Of a DNA stretch of 64,000 nt, positions 9,494 through 20,629 are shown one piece after another; the first letter of the stretch is position 1; every line of letters starts with the position of its first letter. Made by a program: the position numbers and the translations under genes. The stretch covers positions 1,426,001 to 1,490,000 of the forward strand of contig JAUTXW010000205.1 of the NCBI GenBank assembly GCA_030620095.1. The letters run 5' to 3'. The notes under the pieces were generated by a model. It saw only the letters and a list, made by a program, of their open reading frames with translations, ran no database searches and had not been told where the DNA came from. The DNA is from Kuschelorhynchus macadamiae. Taxonomy: Eukaryota > Arthropoda > Insecta > Coleoptera > Curculionidae.

Positions 9494-12380
9494 CAGGGTA
9501 TCCGAATTTCGATGGTTTTGCGGGGTATCTCCCTTATTACTGAAGATAGAGAGATGCGGTTTTCGCAACACTGCGCTACTTTTTTGTGAAACCAAAGAAG
9601 TCACAAACAAATTTTTCCTAGCCCTTTTCGTTTTTGAGATACAGGGTGAAATTGAAAATTTTGCGTTTTCAGGTACCCCTCGTATCTCGATGGCCTAGCT
9701 ACATACCGAAAAGGTAAAAACTAACATCAATAGAGTTTTTTGCATAGAATCTAATGGCGTAGTCAGTTTTTGGTCAGATACTATCGTTTTCGAGATATAG
9801 ACTAAAGAAATTTTAATCTGTTTTTCTAGTAGGACATGAAAATTGTGTGTTAATTTTCTAAATCTGAATTATCTGTACCAAAGTTGGTTATAATATCATA
9901 ATTAAACAATAAATTAATAAACAAAGATACATACCTACTATTTAGTATTTACCCTGGACAACACAACTAATACAAATACTTATTATACACTAAAAATATT
10001 TTATTTACAACAAATGACGTTGGATCTAATACTTTTCTAATGTTGACAATTGTGTTGTTTGAAAATACTTATTTACAACTATTTAATTTATCCCTTAGGA
10101 ATACCCAAGAACTGTTTTAAATAAAATAAGGCGGCCATGACTTAATTAAACAAAAGAATATATAGATTCTGTTGAGCCATTGTAGAAACTAATTGACATT
10201 TGTCATTGTTAAATTATTTTAATCAAATATTGCCTTTCACCATTTATTAAATATCAAATGGCTGCGAATTTCGAAAACTTGGAGAAATATGACATGCTTG
10301 TTTGTTTTATACAGTGCCAGCAAAATCCGGATGAAGCGTCAGAGATGTATCTAATCCGGTAAGTGACAGGAGTAATACTAAGTAAACAAAATAACTTTGC
10401 TGCTTAAACCAGAGCTTTTCGGATTTAGTGATAGCCGATGTAGAAGGACTCTCAGTATTTTTGAAAAACAAAAGTATAAAAAATAATAAAACTTTAGTTT
10501 TCTGACTTTTTTTTCAGAATAATAATATTAATATTTCAAATTATGCCTATCGTTCCTAATAGGTTCCAGTTGTGTCCAAAATTTGCTTGTAATAAAAAAG
10601 CATATTATTGCAGCAAACATAAAAACAACAAACAATAAAATTAATTATAATTAAAATATTTGAAAAGTAGAATAGCAGTTTTACATCGTCCTGTATAATA
10701 AAATAATTTAATTTACTTTATTTTGAATATGTCGTTCTATACTTTATATATCTGTAAATAGGCATTTATTCCTTATAGATACCCAGAACGAAGACAGCCC
10801 GATAAGAGAACATTTTCAAGAATAAAAGTAAATCTGATCAATCATGGATCATTCAAAGTACCGCGATCGAAATCATATTACAAAGAAAATCGGGAAACTG
10901 AAGAGATTAATGTTTTAAAATACTATTTCAAACCATATAAATATAAGTTAGTGCACCATTTGCACCCAGGAGATGCACAGCGTCGCATAGATTTCCGCAA
11001 TTGGTACGTTCATATGACTAATACCGAAATAAATTTCGAAAGAAGAGTTATATAGTCTGACGAGGCATATATCTCAAGTGCAGGTATTCTAAATAGACAA
11101 AATAATAGATACTGGTCCAAAGACTATGAACACGTTATATTTCCACGCGAACAACAAGGCAGGTTTGGATTTAGCGTGTCCTGCTTTATCCTTGGCACAA
11201 AAATAAGGTATGTCATTTATAACGGTAGTCTTACTGGAAACCGGTACCTGGAGATACCTTTGGCACAATTACAAAATATTTTTCTTCAGCAAGATGGTAC
11301 CCCGGCTCACAATACACGTACAGTTAGTAACTTTTTAGAAAATGAATTTCCAGGTCACTGGATTGGTACAAATGGGGCTGTAAGATGGACGCCTAGGTAG
11401 CCAGATTTGTCGGACCTAGACTTTTTCAATGGGGATATCTTGAAGGCATCATCTACTAAAAGCAACACCACACGATCGAAGATCTACAAAACGACACAAG
11501 ACGAGCCTTTAGGTATTTACAAGCTCGCCAAATGATTATGCTTAACGCACTAAGTAGAATAAGAAAGATGTGTGATATGTGTATAAAGTATAATGGGGAA
11601 CAGTTCGAACAATATCTGTAATTTCTACACCCTGCATAGCCTTTTTTTCTGATTTAGTCAATAGTAAGTATATGACAGAATACAATTTTATTGTCAACAT
11701 TAGAAAAATAATTAAATTATGGTCATAGGTATATATTTTTAGTTTATAATATGTATTTTTAGTAGATTTCTTAGATGTTTGTGTGTTTCCCTAGAATAAA
11801 AATTAAATAGTATGAATCTTTGTTGACTGATTTATTGTTTAATAAAGATATTATAACAAACTTTAGTACAGATAATTCAGATTTAGAAAATTAACACACA
11901 ATTTTCATGGCCTACTAGAAAAACAGATCAAAATTTATTTAAATTGACTTGATTGTCGATACCGGATTCAAATAAATATCAAGTGTTATATATTTTTGAG
12001 AAGCTAAAAATGAGCGGAAACCAAATATTAAAAAATATACAGGGTATCCCGTTTAAAAACACCCAACTTTAGTCTATACCTCGAAAACGATATTAGCTAA
12101 CCAAAAACTGACTACGCCACTGCATTCTAAGCAAAAAAATCTATCGAAGTTAGTTTTCACCTTTTCGGTAAGTTGCCAGACCATCGAGATACGAGGGGTA
12201 CCTAAAAACGCAAAATTTTCAATTTCAACCTGTATCTCAAAAACGAAGAGGGCTAGGAAAAATTTGTTTGTGGCTTCTTTGGTTTCACAAAAAAGTAGCA
12301 CAGTGTTGCAAAGACCGTATCTCTCTATCTTCAGTAATAAGGGAGATACTTCGCAAAACCATCGAAATTCGGATACCCTG
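9494..12380 (+). mobile_element. DDE transposon with long inverted repeats and TA target duplication
   Basis: Ends read TA-CAGGGTATCCGAATTTCG (from 9492) and CGAAATTCGGATACCCTG-TA (to 12382). The inverted repeats run about 440 bp on the left and about 570 bp on the right; the right arm has an extra block of about 120 bp near 11940-12060 that itself contains TACAGGGTATCCCG. The single transposase gene is interrupted by an intron. Part of this inverted repeat recurs near 50250-50540, so the family has other copies. Confidence 0.85.
10258..11621 (+). pseudogene. Intron-containing transposase (DUF4817-type), inactivated
   Basis: Exon 1 (10258-10358) encodes MAANFENLEKYDMLVC and ends MYLIR at a strong donor GTAAGTG. 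The intron is 10359-10778 and ends TTCCTTATAG. Exon 2 resumes with YPERRQPDKRTFSRIKVNLI, the expected continuation, with phase preserved. Catalytic motifs follow: SDEAYISSAG, FLQQDGTPAHN and WTPR.PDLSDLDFF. Damage: most of the second HTH is missing between VLKYYF and KPYKYKLVHHLHPGD, there are stops before SDEA and after WTPR, and a frameshift near 11430. The last frame ends YNGEQFEQYL at 11621. Confidence 0.85.
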
Positions 12381-13190
12381 TACAGTCCAATTTTTGTTCA
12401 GATTTCATTTTTGAAAATACGATTTTTTATGAGATTGTAGGGGAATCACCAGGTGAAAAGTAAAAACTAATTTGGAGGATTTTTGAATAAGTCGTAGTAT
12501 CAGAATGGTTAAAATCTTACTAAAAAATCAACTTTTTTGGATATCAGCAACCTGCATCTGATCAACATTTAAAAATTAAAAAACCATAAAACCCGTTTTA
12601 GTTTTTTTAATTGAAGGGTCCAAAAATCACCTTTGTATTTTAGAAAATATCGATTCTTAATTATGGAAATTTGATATGGGGTCAAAGTTAGAAAAAATAT
12701 CTTGAACAGCATTAAAACCCTATTTTTGTTACATCCTGTATAATTTCGTTTTAAGCAGTTAAAACATATTAATGCTCTTGTAATAATCAATTTTAAGAGT
12801 CATTCTGAATAAGTGCTGATACAGGGTGCTGCTATCTAAAAAAGTTGATTTTTAGTAAAATTTTATTTTTTCTAATATTTCGATAATTATTCAAAAACTC
12901 TTCAAACTGGTTTTTACTTTTGACCTACTGATTTCCCCACAGTCAATAGAAACCACAAAAAAAATCGTGTTTTCGAAAAATGGGGCAGATCTTTGAAAAT
13001 GTACTGCATTGTTTACCACCCTGTAATTATAAATAAAGATCGCTAAATCGAAATCCAATTTGAAGCACTTATAAACATAAAATGATCTCTCATTTCTCGA
13101 AAACCGCACTTAAATATCTTCTAAGTTCCTCGAGATATTTAAATTTAAAATTAGCCCAAAAATATCTATTATGCGTTTCAAAGTTCCAAC

Positions 13191-13740
13191 ACTATAGTTG
13201 GAGTACATATTATGAAGCTGTGGGTGCACTTCGAAGTGGTTACACAGAAATAGTAAAAATCTCAGTACATATTTCAATAAAAATTAATGAAAAACCCGAT
13301 TCTCGACATGATGCTAAAAATTAATATAACAATAATTTGGGAAGAAATTTTGGATCGATTTAATAAAGTTAGCCATCCATAAATTACAAACATTTAGTCT
13401 AGAAGATACATTGGGCAATAAATGAAGACCGTTTAAAGGATAATTAAAAATTACTAACATTTAAAAAATAATCAAGTCAAGTCAAAGAATGTTGAAAATT
13501 ACTTACGAAAATAAGATAGTGGACATATTTGCTAATTTGAAAAATGTTACTGCGACTCAGTGTTGTGTCAAGTTGTAAAGCTGAACGGTTATTTTTAAAA
13601 AATACGTTATAAATACCGAACAACTATGCAGGAAAAGCGATTTAAGGGCTTAGCTTGCACTCAAGAATTTTTGGAACGTAAAGTTACAAAATCCAATTCT
13701 TGTTTCGCGTGAAATAACAGTATTAAAATCAGCATAATTT
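13191..13740. other. Non-coding stretch
   Basis: No recognisable gene. A weak frame around 13497-13735 was considered and rejected. Confidence 0.4.
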
Positions 13741-14090
13741 GAATCATATTATTTCGTCCGGCAGATTTTCAAAATCGCCGTACGTTTTATGCGCAGTAAG
13801 ATGCCCCTCAGGGCCCCAAAAGTTTATCAGGCCCCCAGATCTCCAGATCCACCACTCTTTATGCTCCTTAAGCCTAGTAGATATGGACCGTCCAGTTTCT
13901 TCAATATAGAAATCACCACAGGGGCAAAGAATTGCATATATGCCTCCCTTTTGGAAAGCAATAATGTCCTTTGTCCAATTTTTTTGTAGTGTGTTGAAGA
14001 TTATACGTGTGTTAGACTGGCAAAATAACCTTGCAATTTTGCCTGTAATTCCGTGTATAATGTAATATCCCTATTGGTAACTCCTTGTTA
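13740..14090 (-). pseudogene. Penelope-like element fragment (connector and GIY-YIG core)
   Basis: The minus strand encodes SNTRIIFNTLQKNWTKDI followed by GGIYAILCPCGDFYIEETGR and SISTRLKEHKE. CPCGDFYI.ETGRS..TRLKEHK is the classic core of the GIY-YIG nuclease fused to Penelope-like reverse transcriptases. The usual Gly of YIGETGR is Glu here. The frame then degenerates. This is a second, separate Penelope relic, not continuous with the one at 8.6-9.0 kb. Confidence 0.75.
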
Positions 14091-14221
14091 GTTTAATGTC
14101 GTGCAGTAGGATTATTATATTTTCTAACTGACCTTCTAATATTGCAATATTATCATCATTCAATCATTTCTACTGTTTCCAATTGTAAAGAATTTTGGTC
14201 ACAAATCGGGAGAGTTTTGTA

Positions 14222-15510
14222 AACCAAGGAATTAATAACTGATTGCTTCTGTATCAATCACATTATTAATCAGTTCTTTTACCTCAGTATCTACTTTACT
14301 ACATTCGCTCAAGTTACAAAGATTTATCCTATTTATACTATTATTTAAATTACAGGCCGGCAAATTCTGTGTTGTAACTGATTTTAAAACAATGTTTAGA
14401 TTCGTTTGGTGTTAATGTAATTAGCCAATATTTCGCACATTTTAAATTTAGTAAAACGATACATTCTATTATACTTAAGATTATATATGATTCTTATAGA
14501 CCTGTTAAATCTCCACCTATTACTAATACAAATATTAAACAATTGTAGAAAATTATTGTACATATTATAATGTCTTTTTACGTCACATTTTATAGACACG
14601 ATTAAGTTTGTATATTTTCCAACTGCTAAAATTGATTTCATTATCCTTGTATTTATATGGTATGCACAGTTTAGACCTAATAATAAGATAACACAGTCAT
14701 TTTGATCAAAACTAGAGCTCAAGCTGTAAGCAGAATGAGCCAAATCACTTTCCTACATGTTTAACCCACCCTTCGATTATGCATTCTTCCTCGGTTAGCT
14801 GATGTTTTCTCAATACATGAGCACAGTGCAATGCCAAACGGTCGCCTATTACCAGCACTCTGCGTTTTCTTATGTTAACTGTGTGACTTACCGGAGAATT
14901 AGATGATGATACATTCGCTATTTCAGATGTCTTACTGCGTAAATCTTTAACATTTATCACTGGGACTGGAGAAGGAGCTCTCGATTCACTTGTCCCTAAT
15001 TGTGCCATCGGTGCTATTTCCAATGTTTGTTTGTCGATGCATTCGTCTGTTTGCACCTCAGAGTCTATCACCATCTGGAGTTTCGTTTGTGTTTCTGCGG
15101 AAGCAGTTTCTTTGTCATTACGGAACTGGTCTAGATGTATTCTGTTCATGTTTTCAATAATACTTTTTAAATATTGAATTTCGTCCCTTTGATGTTTAAG
15201 GTCCCTTAATAAAAAGTCGACCTTTTTCTTGTGTTTCTCATTTTCATGCTCCAAGAGTTCAATCTTAGAGTGTCTGTCAGCCAATTTATTTTGTAACGAT
15301 AAAATTATATTTTCTTGTGTATCTTTGTTCTCGTTACATTCAGCTTCATCACAAGTAATACTAGTATAGCTTATGTTACACGAATTTTTTTCTACATGTT
15401 CAGTAATTAAAGGACTTTTTCTGGAAGTTGACGTTAAAAGTCTTCGTAAATTTGTACTTGGTTCAGAAGATGTGGGACCTTGATAACCTTATCAAAGAGA
15501 CTGTAGCACC
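14222..15510 (-). pseudogene. LINE ORF1-type protein: coiled coil plus SGNH-like domain
   Basis: Read on the minus strand, the frame is open from about 15480 and contains a coiled coil (residues like LLEHENEKHKKKVDFLLRDL and QRDEIQYLKSIIENMNRI), a Ser/Thr-rich linker with ETQT and EVQTDE motifs, then RKRRVLVIGDRLALHCAHVL. The GDS-type start of an SGNH hydrolase fold is GDR here, so the nucleophile is lost. After a frameshift near 14745 the match continues with VILLLGLNCAYHINT, in place of the expected LGTND, and a long C-terminal stretch to 14396; a further open piece lies at 14222-14390. CR1-clade LINEs are known to carry such ORF1 proteins. No endonuclease or reverse transcriptase follows directly. 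Confidence 0.5.
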
Positions 15511-15569
15511 ATTAGTGATATCTATGACCACGTCTGATTTAGATGAAAGTGGGGACGTTTTTTATTGAA

Positions 15570-18110
15570 ATTAAATTGTAAATACACATAATATTTCTAT
15601 TTTCTATTGTAATATAATAATAATAATTGTTTTATGTTAATTTCATAAATTTGTTTAGTTATTTACAAAAATATGATTTGAAATATTTATTAACCTTCTT
15701 GTTAAGATGTTGAATTCGAAGTGTTTTAAATACTTAAAGTCGGTACAACTTAGAAGGGAATTTTATTGATGACATTCTTTCTCGTTTATGTAGTTTTTGT
15801 GTTCTGCAAATATTATATTTTTTTGTATTGGTAAACGCATGTTTTAGTTTAACGTTTATTATAAGAGGAAATCTTTGTTATACGTCAGTGTTTAACATTA
15901 ATAATATGTTTGTCTATAAACATTTTTTAATTTTTAGAAATACTGTTTTATTATTTTACAAATTATTATTTTGTTGTATTTTCTTTGAAATATTTATTTA
16001 ACACGTTTTATTTACAACACTAGATAATCTTCAACATGACGACACTGGTTGTTAAATATTGATCGTTATTTGAGTTTCCCTTTATTTGTATATTGTATAT
16101 CACTTCTCCTATATCATTTAGGTTATGTTTTCTATAACACGACTAATGCCATAATCGTTCCGGTCATTTCTCTTCTTTGGTTCATTTTTTATAAGACAAT
16201 AGACAGTCGTTTTGCATATTGGTTAGAAACATAGTCCCATTACCGGCATCTGACCTAGTCCTACCCATTTTTTCGAAGGTCCTTCATAAACGTTTAAAAT
16301 TATTTTTTCTGCATCTTGGCTTAATGTCTTTGCTCCTAAACTGCCGCGAGTTTTATTAGTCTTTTCAACATTCACTTTTTGGAGATTCGCCTCTATTTTC
16401 ACCATTCAAATTTTCAATTACAACACTGTTTTATGAAAGCCTCAGTCGCCCGATTTTAAAATCTTAACGTAACCACTCCAATGTTATAGTTAAACTAATT
16501 AAAATATGATGGCATAAAACCAACATTTAAAATAAGTCCCTTTTTGAGGTAATATTAGGGCGATTGGGTCGGAGTATGAACAAAGAGACCCTTAAAGGTA
16601 ACAATGGAACATTAGGGACAAACAGTATTTTTTGGTTTTATGTCAGTCCCCGTTAATTTTATATGACTACATGCAAACATTATTTTGTGTTTATTTAATA
16701 TAGAATAACCAAAACATATTTACTTAATTAGGAAATTACGCATCGGAATAAGCCAGTTTATGAGCGACAACACCAAAAAAAATATGTTCTAGACAAAAAT
16801 TCTAATAATAAAAATATTAAGTAAATTATTACTAAAAATAGACCAGCAATGAAATTATTAACGTTACGGTGTTTATTTAATGCTAGACATTGATATGTTA
16901 ATTTTAGCTATATACAACCAAATAAACTGTAAACGTTGTAAATAATATAATTAAATTTTAATCACTTATTTTTGGTTGAAATCGTTCGTAACATAATCTC
17001 ACTCAGTTTTAAAATATTTTAAAAGAAAAATGTTAAATTGAAAAACTTATTGAGGTTGCAGATTTTTAATGTCCCTAATAGAGTTCTTTATGGTGTACAA
17101 ATATATTGGCTATTTTCTATTCCAAAGTATTTCAGTTGGTGGCCGCTCGATTTACAGTATTATTGAAGTGTTTTACAGCATTCCATCGTAGCTTTATCCA
17201 CATAATACCAATACCGTACTGTTAATAGAGTTAAGAGATGCCTAATATGTTAGGTAGTTTTTTCTGCTCACGACAAGACGATAGTCGTCTCGTCGCAGTG
17301 CCCTTCAAACTAAAAAGAATAGTATTATTTGATGGGCTTGGTGTAGATCCAATAACTTTATATTAAACTTTGAGAAAAAGTTTCTTTTATTTTATCTTAT
17401 TTCCAGTGTTAGGCAAAATATGGTAATAAACACTATGGAATTCTCGAATACTCTTAAGTTACTGGGACTATATTTAGATAGCTCGATATCTGGAAAGCTC
17501 AGATTATATTTTTTATTATAAATTATAATAAAACAAGCACTTAACTTCGGCATTAGCTTTATAGGGATAAGCCAATGACTTGGATATAACCATTGGGTTT
17601 ATATAAAGCCAATGATATAACCATAGCCAGTGGTATACTGTTGAATTTATAGCCGCCTTAATTACAATACTATCTTAAAAAATAAGCTGACAAATTGGTT
17701 GGGGAGCTGGCTTATTATTCTAGGAAGAAGGAATTTTGATTCTCGAAATGTTTTCCTTAGCGTATCCTGCATCTGATTCCGACGTACTACGTGCTTGTAA
17801 TTATGGTCACTGCAGCTACGGAAACACCTTCACAAGAACCTAATTAACACTTGTTTTTACACAATTACAATGTCAATGTCGGACTGTCTCATCAATTAGA
17901 GAATGCATTCTAGGCGAGCGTTGGCCGATTATATCCAGCTTAATGGGGGCCTGCCGATATCAAGACCTATTTTTATAATAATAAGCTGATTGATGGCTTC
18001 TGAAAAGCAATTGGGCCTAGGTACTGTGGCCCTAGTAAGACACTATCCCTCCACTACAGGATTTAGAACACGTCCTTATAGCGATTGATGTGAAAAACAG
18101 TCAAGACAAA
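15570..18110. other. Mostly featureless AT-rich stretch
   Basis: Except for the weak fragment at 16110-16405, no gene, RNA or clear repeat is visible. The first 400 bp is the upstream flank of the ORF1-type relic. A small inverted repeat around GGCATAAAACCAA (16508, mirrored near 16640) is too short to class. Confidence 0.4.
16110..16405 (-). pseudogene. Short fragment resembling a transposase N-terminus
   Basis: The minus-strand ATG at 16405 opens a 60-codon frame with TRGSLGAKTLSQDAEKIILN followed by VYE. This resembles the start of insect Tc1-like proteins in which LS..A..II.NV.. precedes a helix-turn-helix. A frameshift then leads to GRTRSDAGNGTMFLTNMQND in another frame. The assignment rests on a short stretch and is uncertain. 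Confidence 0.25.
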
Positions 18111-18539
18111 GTGTACAGGGTTTTCCCGTATATTTTTCCACCCACCTAGAGAGTTTATTTGAATAGATACGGAAATGTCGTAAATACAAAAGTTGTTGGG
18201 TTTTTTATGAAGATTTAGAATATTATATCATAAGTGCGAAAATATTATTGGAAATGTCAAACTTTGACAGACTGTCAGTTTTTTTAAATGAAACACCCTG
18301 TATATTAAATCATATTCTTGAAGAACTTTTTTTTTTATTTTAAATATATATACTTTTAATATATTCTGTCAATTAGTTTTGGATACATAAGCGTTTAAAC
18401 ATTAAAGAAATGGTAAGGTAATTTGCGCTAAAACATAGTGAGCCATGGTCAAGACAATTGCCATGAACCACGCCTTTTTGACGTTTACCGGTCAGAAATA
18501 TCTATTTACGATCATTTTTAATATCTAATACGTTGGACA

Positions 18540-18698
18540 ATGGGTTATTCAGAAGAAGAAAAACTGGACATGATAGAATTATTTTATTTACATGGTAAAA
18601 ATGCATCGATAACTCGTAACGAATATCATAGACGGTTTCCAGATAGACCAACACCGACTCGTAGCATAATATTAAACATCGTTAAACAATTGAATTAA
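18540..18698 (+). pseudogene. Inverted duplicate of transposase exon 1
   Basis: ATG at 18540 opens MGYSEEEKLDMIELFYLHGK and then NASITRNEYHRRFPDRPTPT, the typical N-terminal helix-turn-helix of the DUF4817-type transposase, ending at TAA 18696-18698 after VKQLN. It is a 52-codon stub in opposite orientation to the main transposase. It preserves about 95 bp that the main copy has lost, so it is the better record of the ancestral first exon. Confidence 0.7.
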
Positions 18699-18789
18699 AG
18701 AAAAACACTTAAGCGAAAAGTTAGAATAGTGGAAAGAAACAATACCATAAAAAATCAATAATTTAAAGTAGGTAAATAATAATATTAGC

Positions 18790-19809
18790 TTAAAGAACTA
18801 AGTTTTTATTTTCTATATAGCCTCCTTGGTTTATAATGCATTTCTGAATATTTCTTCTAAATTTTCTGTGTATGGATGCGTAGATAAAATGAGGTGATTG
18901 GATGTTTAAATCGTGGATTGTTTGGACTATATTTTGCTCTAAAGCTTGGATGGTTCTTAGCCTACTGTAATATATCTTGTTTTTTAGATAATCCCACAAA
19001 AATAGGTCCAATGGGGAGAGATCGGAACTGTTTGCTGGCCATCTTAATGGTCCATGTCTGGTCCAACCCAAAACGGATACCTGTCATTTAAAAAATTGGT
19101 GACCGGCTGGATTATGAGAAGGGGCACCATCTTGTTGCCATATCAAATTAAGATATGAATTAATCGGTAAATAATCTTACTGCCCCTCGATTTCGTTTTC
19201 TAATAACTCCTGATACCTTTGTCTGGTTAAATTCCCATTTAAAAATATAGGTCCAAACATGATTGTTAAGAAGACCACACCAAACATGTAGGGATCTTCT
19301 TCCCTGAATTTTGACCGCCTGAAGAGCTCGCGGGTTTTCTTTTGACCAAAAATGCTTATTTTTTCGGATAAACATGCCTCCAGTGGTAAATGTAGCCTCG
19401 TCAGTGAAAATTATGTTTGACAGATTTAGTTGGTTCATCATAACACGTCTTTCTATTTCTTGGCAGCAGTGTAATCGGTCTATTTTATTTTGATCGGTTA
19501 ATTCTTGAGTAGGTAAAAACTTATATGGCTTATATTTATAATGTTTTAGAACTGAATGGATTGTATGCGATGATTTGTTAAAAAAAAAGTGGCTGCATCG
19601 GGAATTGAGCGCTCAGGATTTTCTAAAACAAGAATAAATAAGATAAATAAATTATTTTAATACAAAAGTTTCAAAACTACCTTCAAAATATAATAAAGTA
19701 TTTAAATCTTCTTCAGCGTTTCTTTCCCCTATTCTAACTTCTAAGTGTTTTTCTTTCATTCAATTGTTTAGCGATGTTTAATATTGTCCTGTTCTTCCGA
19801 ATAACCCAT
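18790..19809 (-). pseudogene. DUF4817-type transposase, intron-containing, inactivated
   Basis: Translation starts at 19809 (MGYSEEQ) but the first domain is shortened by a deletion. A 58-bp intron at 19623-19680 has GTAG...TTGTTTTAG borders and joins EEDLNTLLYFE to ENPERSIPDAATFF in phase. The core reads NIIFTDEATFTTGGMFIRKN, GRRSLHVWCGLLNNH, then after a break of about 90 bp WPANSSDLSPLDLFLWDYLK and a C-terminus ending YIENKNLVL near 18790. The middle catalytic QQDGAP segment lies in the frame-broken gap (19090-19160), where WQQDGAP is readable in another frame. Confidence 0.75.
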
Positions 19810-20382
19810 CGTCCAACGTATTAGATAACGTCAAAAAGGCGTCGTTCATTGCAATTGTCTTGACCATAGCTCACTATGTTTTAGCGCAAATTACCTTACC
19901 ATTTCTTTAATGTTTAAACGCTTATATATCCAAAACTAATTGACAGAATACATTAAAAGTACATATATTTGAAATTAGAAAAAAAAGATCTTCAAGAATA
20001 TGATTTAATGTACAGGGTGTTTCATTTAAAAAAACTGACATGTCAAAATTTTACATTTCCAATAATAATTTGAGAGAATGCTGTAAAAAATGCAAGATTA
20101 TAGTTAAAAAATAATGGTGAACATGTTCAAAGTTTCCTTTTATTTAACCTGTTTTGGTTTTTTATTTAATTTGAATATGTGTTTTCTGTTATTGATTGTT
20201 GTTCTTATGTGCAGTTAAAAAATAAATATGATTGTTTTTTGTTTGAATAAATTCGGCATTTATTGAAACAAAAATGTATTTATTAATAATAAACATTTAC
20301 ATATTTAGCGTTTTACAACAATTTGCTTTAAAAAAAAATAATTTGCTAGAAGAAATGCCGTATTTTATCCATGTAAACAAAT

Positions 20383-20600
20383 CAGGTCCGTATTAGGAAA
20401 TAACTCTGATGATGACGATTTTTACACCGAAACGTCGGGATCATATTTGAGTTGTATATAAATTTAAACAGAAGTAAAAGTTCTTTTAAAATATAATATA
20501 AAAAATCCAGGTCCTTATTTAAAAAAATTAAGTCGATGGTGGTGGCTCGAAAACGAAACGTCAGAAATGAAATTTGAAGATATCTTGTTTTAAATTTAAA
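20383..20600 (+). repeat. Tandem pair of ~123-bp units with GAAACGTC motif
   Basis: Two diverged units start AATCAGGTCCGTATT (20383) and AATCCAGGTCCTTATTT (20507). Each carries, 40-60 bp later, a motif of the form GATGATGACG...CCGAAACGTCGGG (20411) or GATGGTGGTGGCTCG...GAAACGTCAG (20533). The same CGAAACGTCGG occurs at the Penelope-like relic near 8660. CTGATGA followed by GAAAC resembles the conserved core of a hammerhead ribozyme, known from terminal repeats of Penelope-like elements, but the stem between them pairs poorly here. Confidence 0.45.
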
Positions 20601-20629
20601 CTGCGATTACCAAAAAACTACACCTCGTA

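Larger units (their letters stand above)
9296..13190. mobile_element. Remains of an older inverted-repeat transposon around a younger one
   Basis: The segment 9296-9490 is the reverse complement (diverged) of about 12990-13190: TAAGTGCTTTGAATTAGATT pairs with AATCCAATTTGAAGCACTTA, and ATTTAGCGATCTTAATTCAT is mirrored by ATAAATAAAGATCGCTAAAT. These arms lie directly outside the transposon at 9494-12380, which therefore inserted into one of them or next to it. Between 12383 and 12990 there is other AT-rich repeat sequence with several CCTGTA-type end motifs and no transposase. Confidence 0.55.
18113..20072 (-). mobile_element. Inverted-repeat transposon carrying an inverted copy of its own 5' coding end
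   Basis: The left arm (about 18245-18760) and right arm (about 19697-20072) are inverted copies sharing AAATGAAACACCCTGTA, GGTAAGGTAATTTGCGCTAA and the transposase start codon region. The leftmost end, TACAGGGTTTTCCCG at 18113, has no match on the right, so the right side is truncated near 20072. The transposase is on the minus strand and starts in the right arm. The left arm holds the same coding start facing the other way. Confidence 0.75.

Noticed and set aside
13497..13735. Weak frame with MQEKRFKGLACTQEF-like text suggesting a hAT C-terminus
   Set aside because: Only a handful of residues resemble the family and the surrounding frames are stop-rich.
16500..16660. Short inverted repeat around GGCATAAAACCAA, possible MITE
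   Set aside because: Only about 15 bp pair and the interior does not fold; too weak to call.
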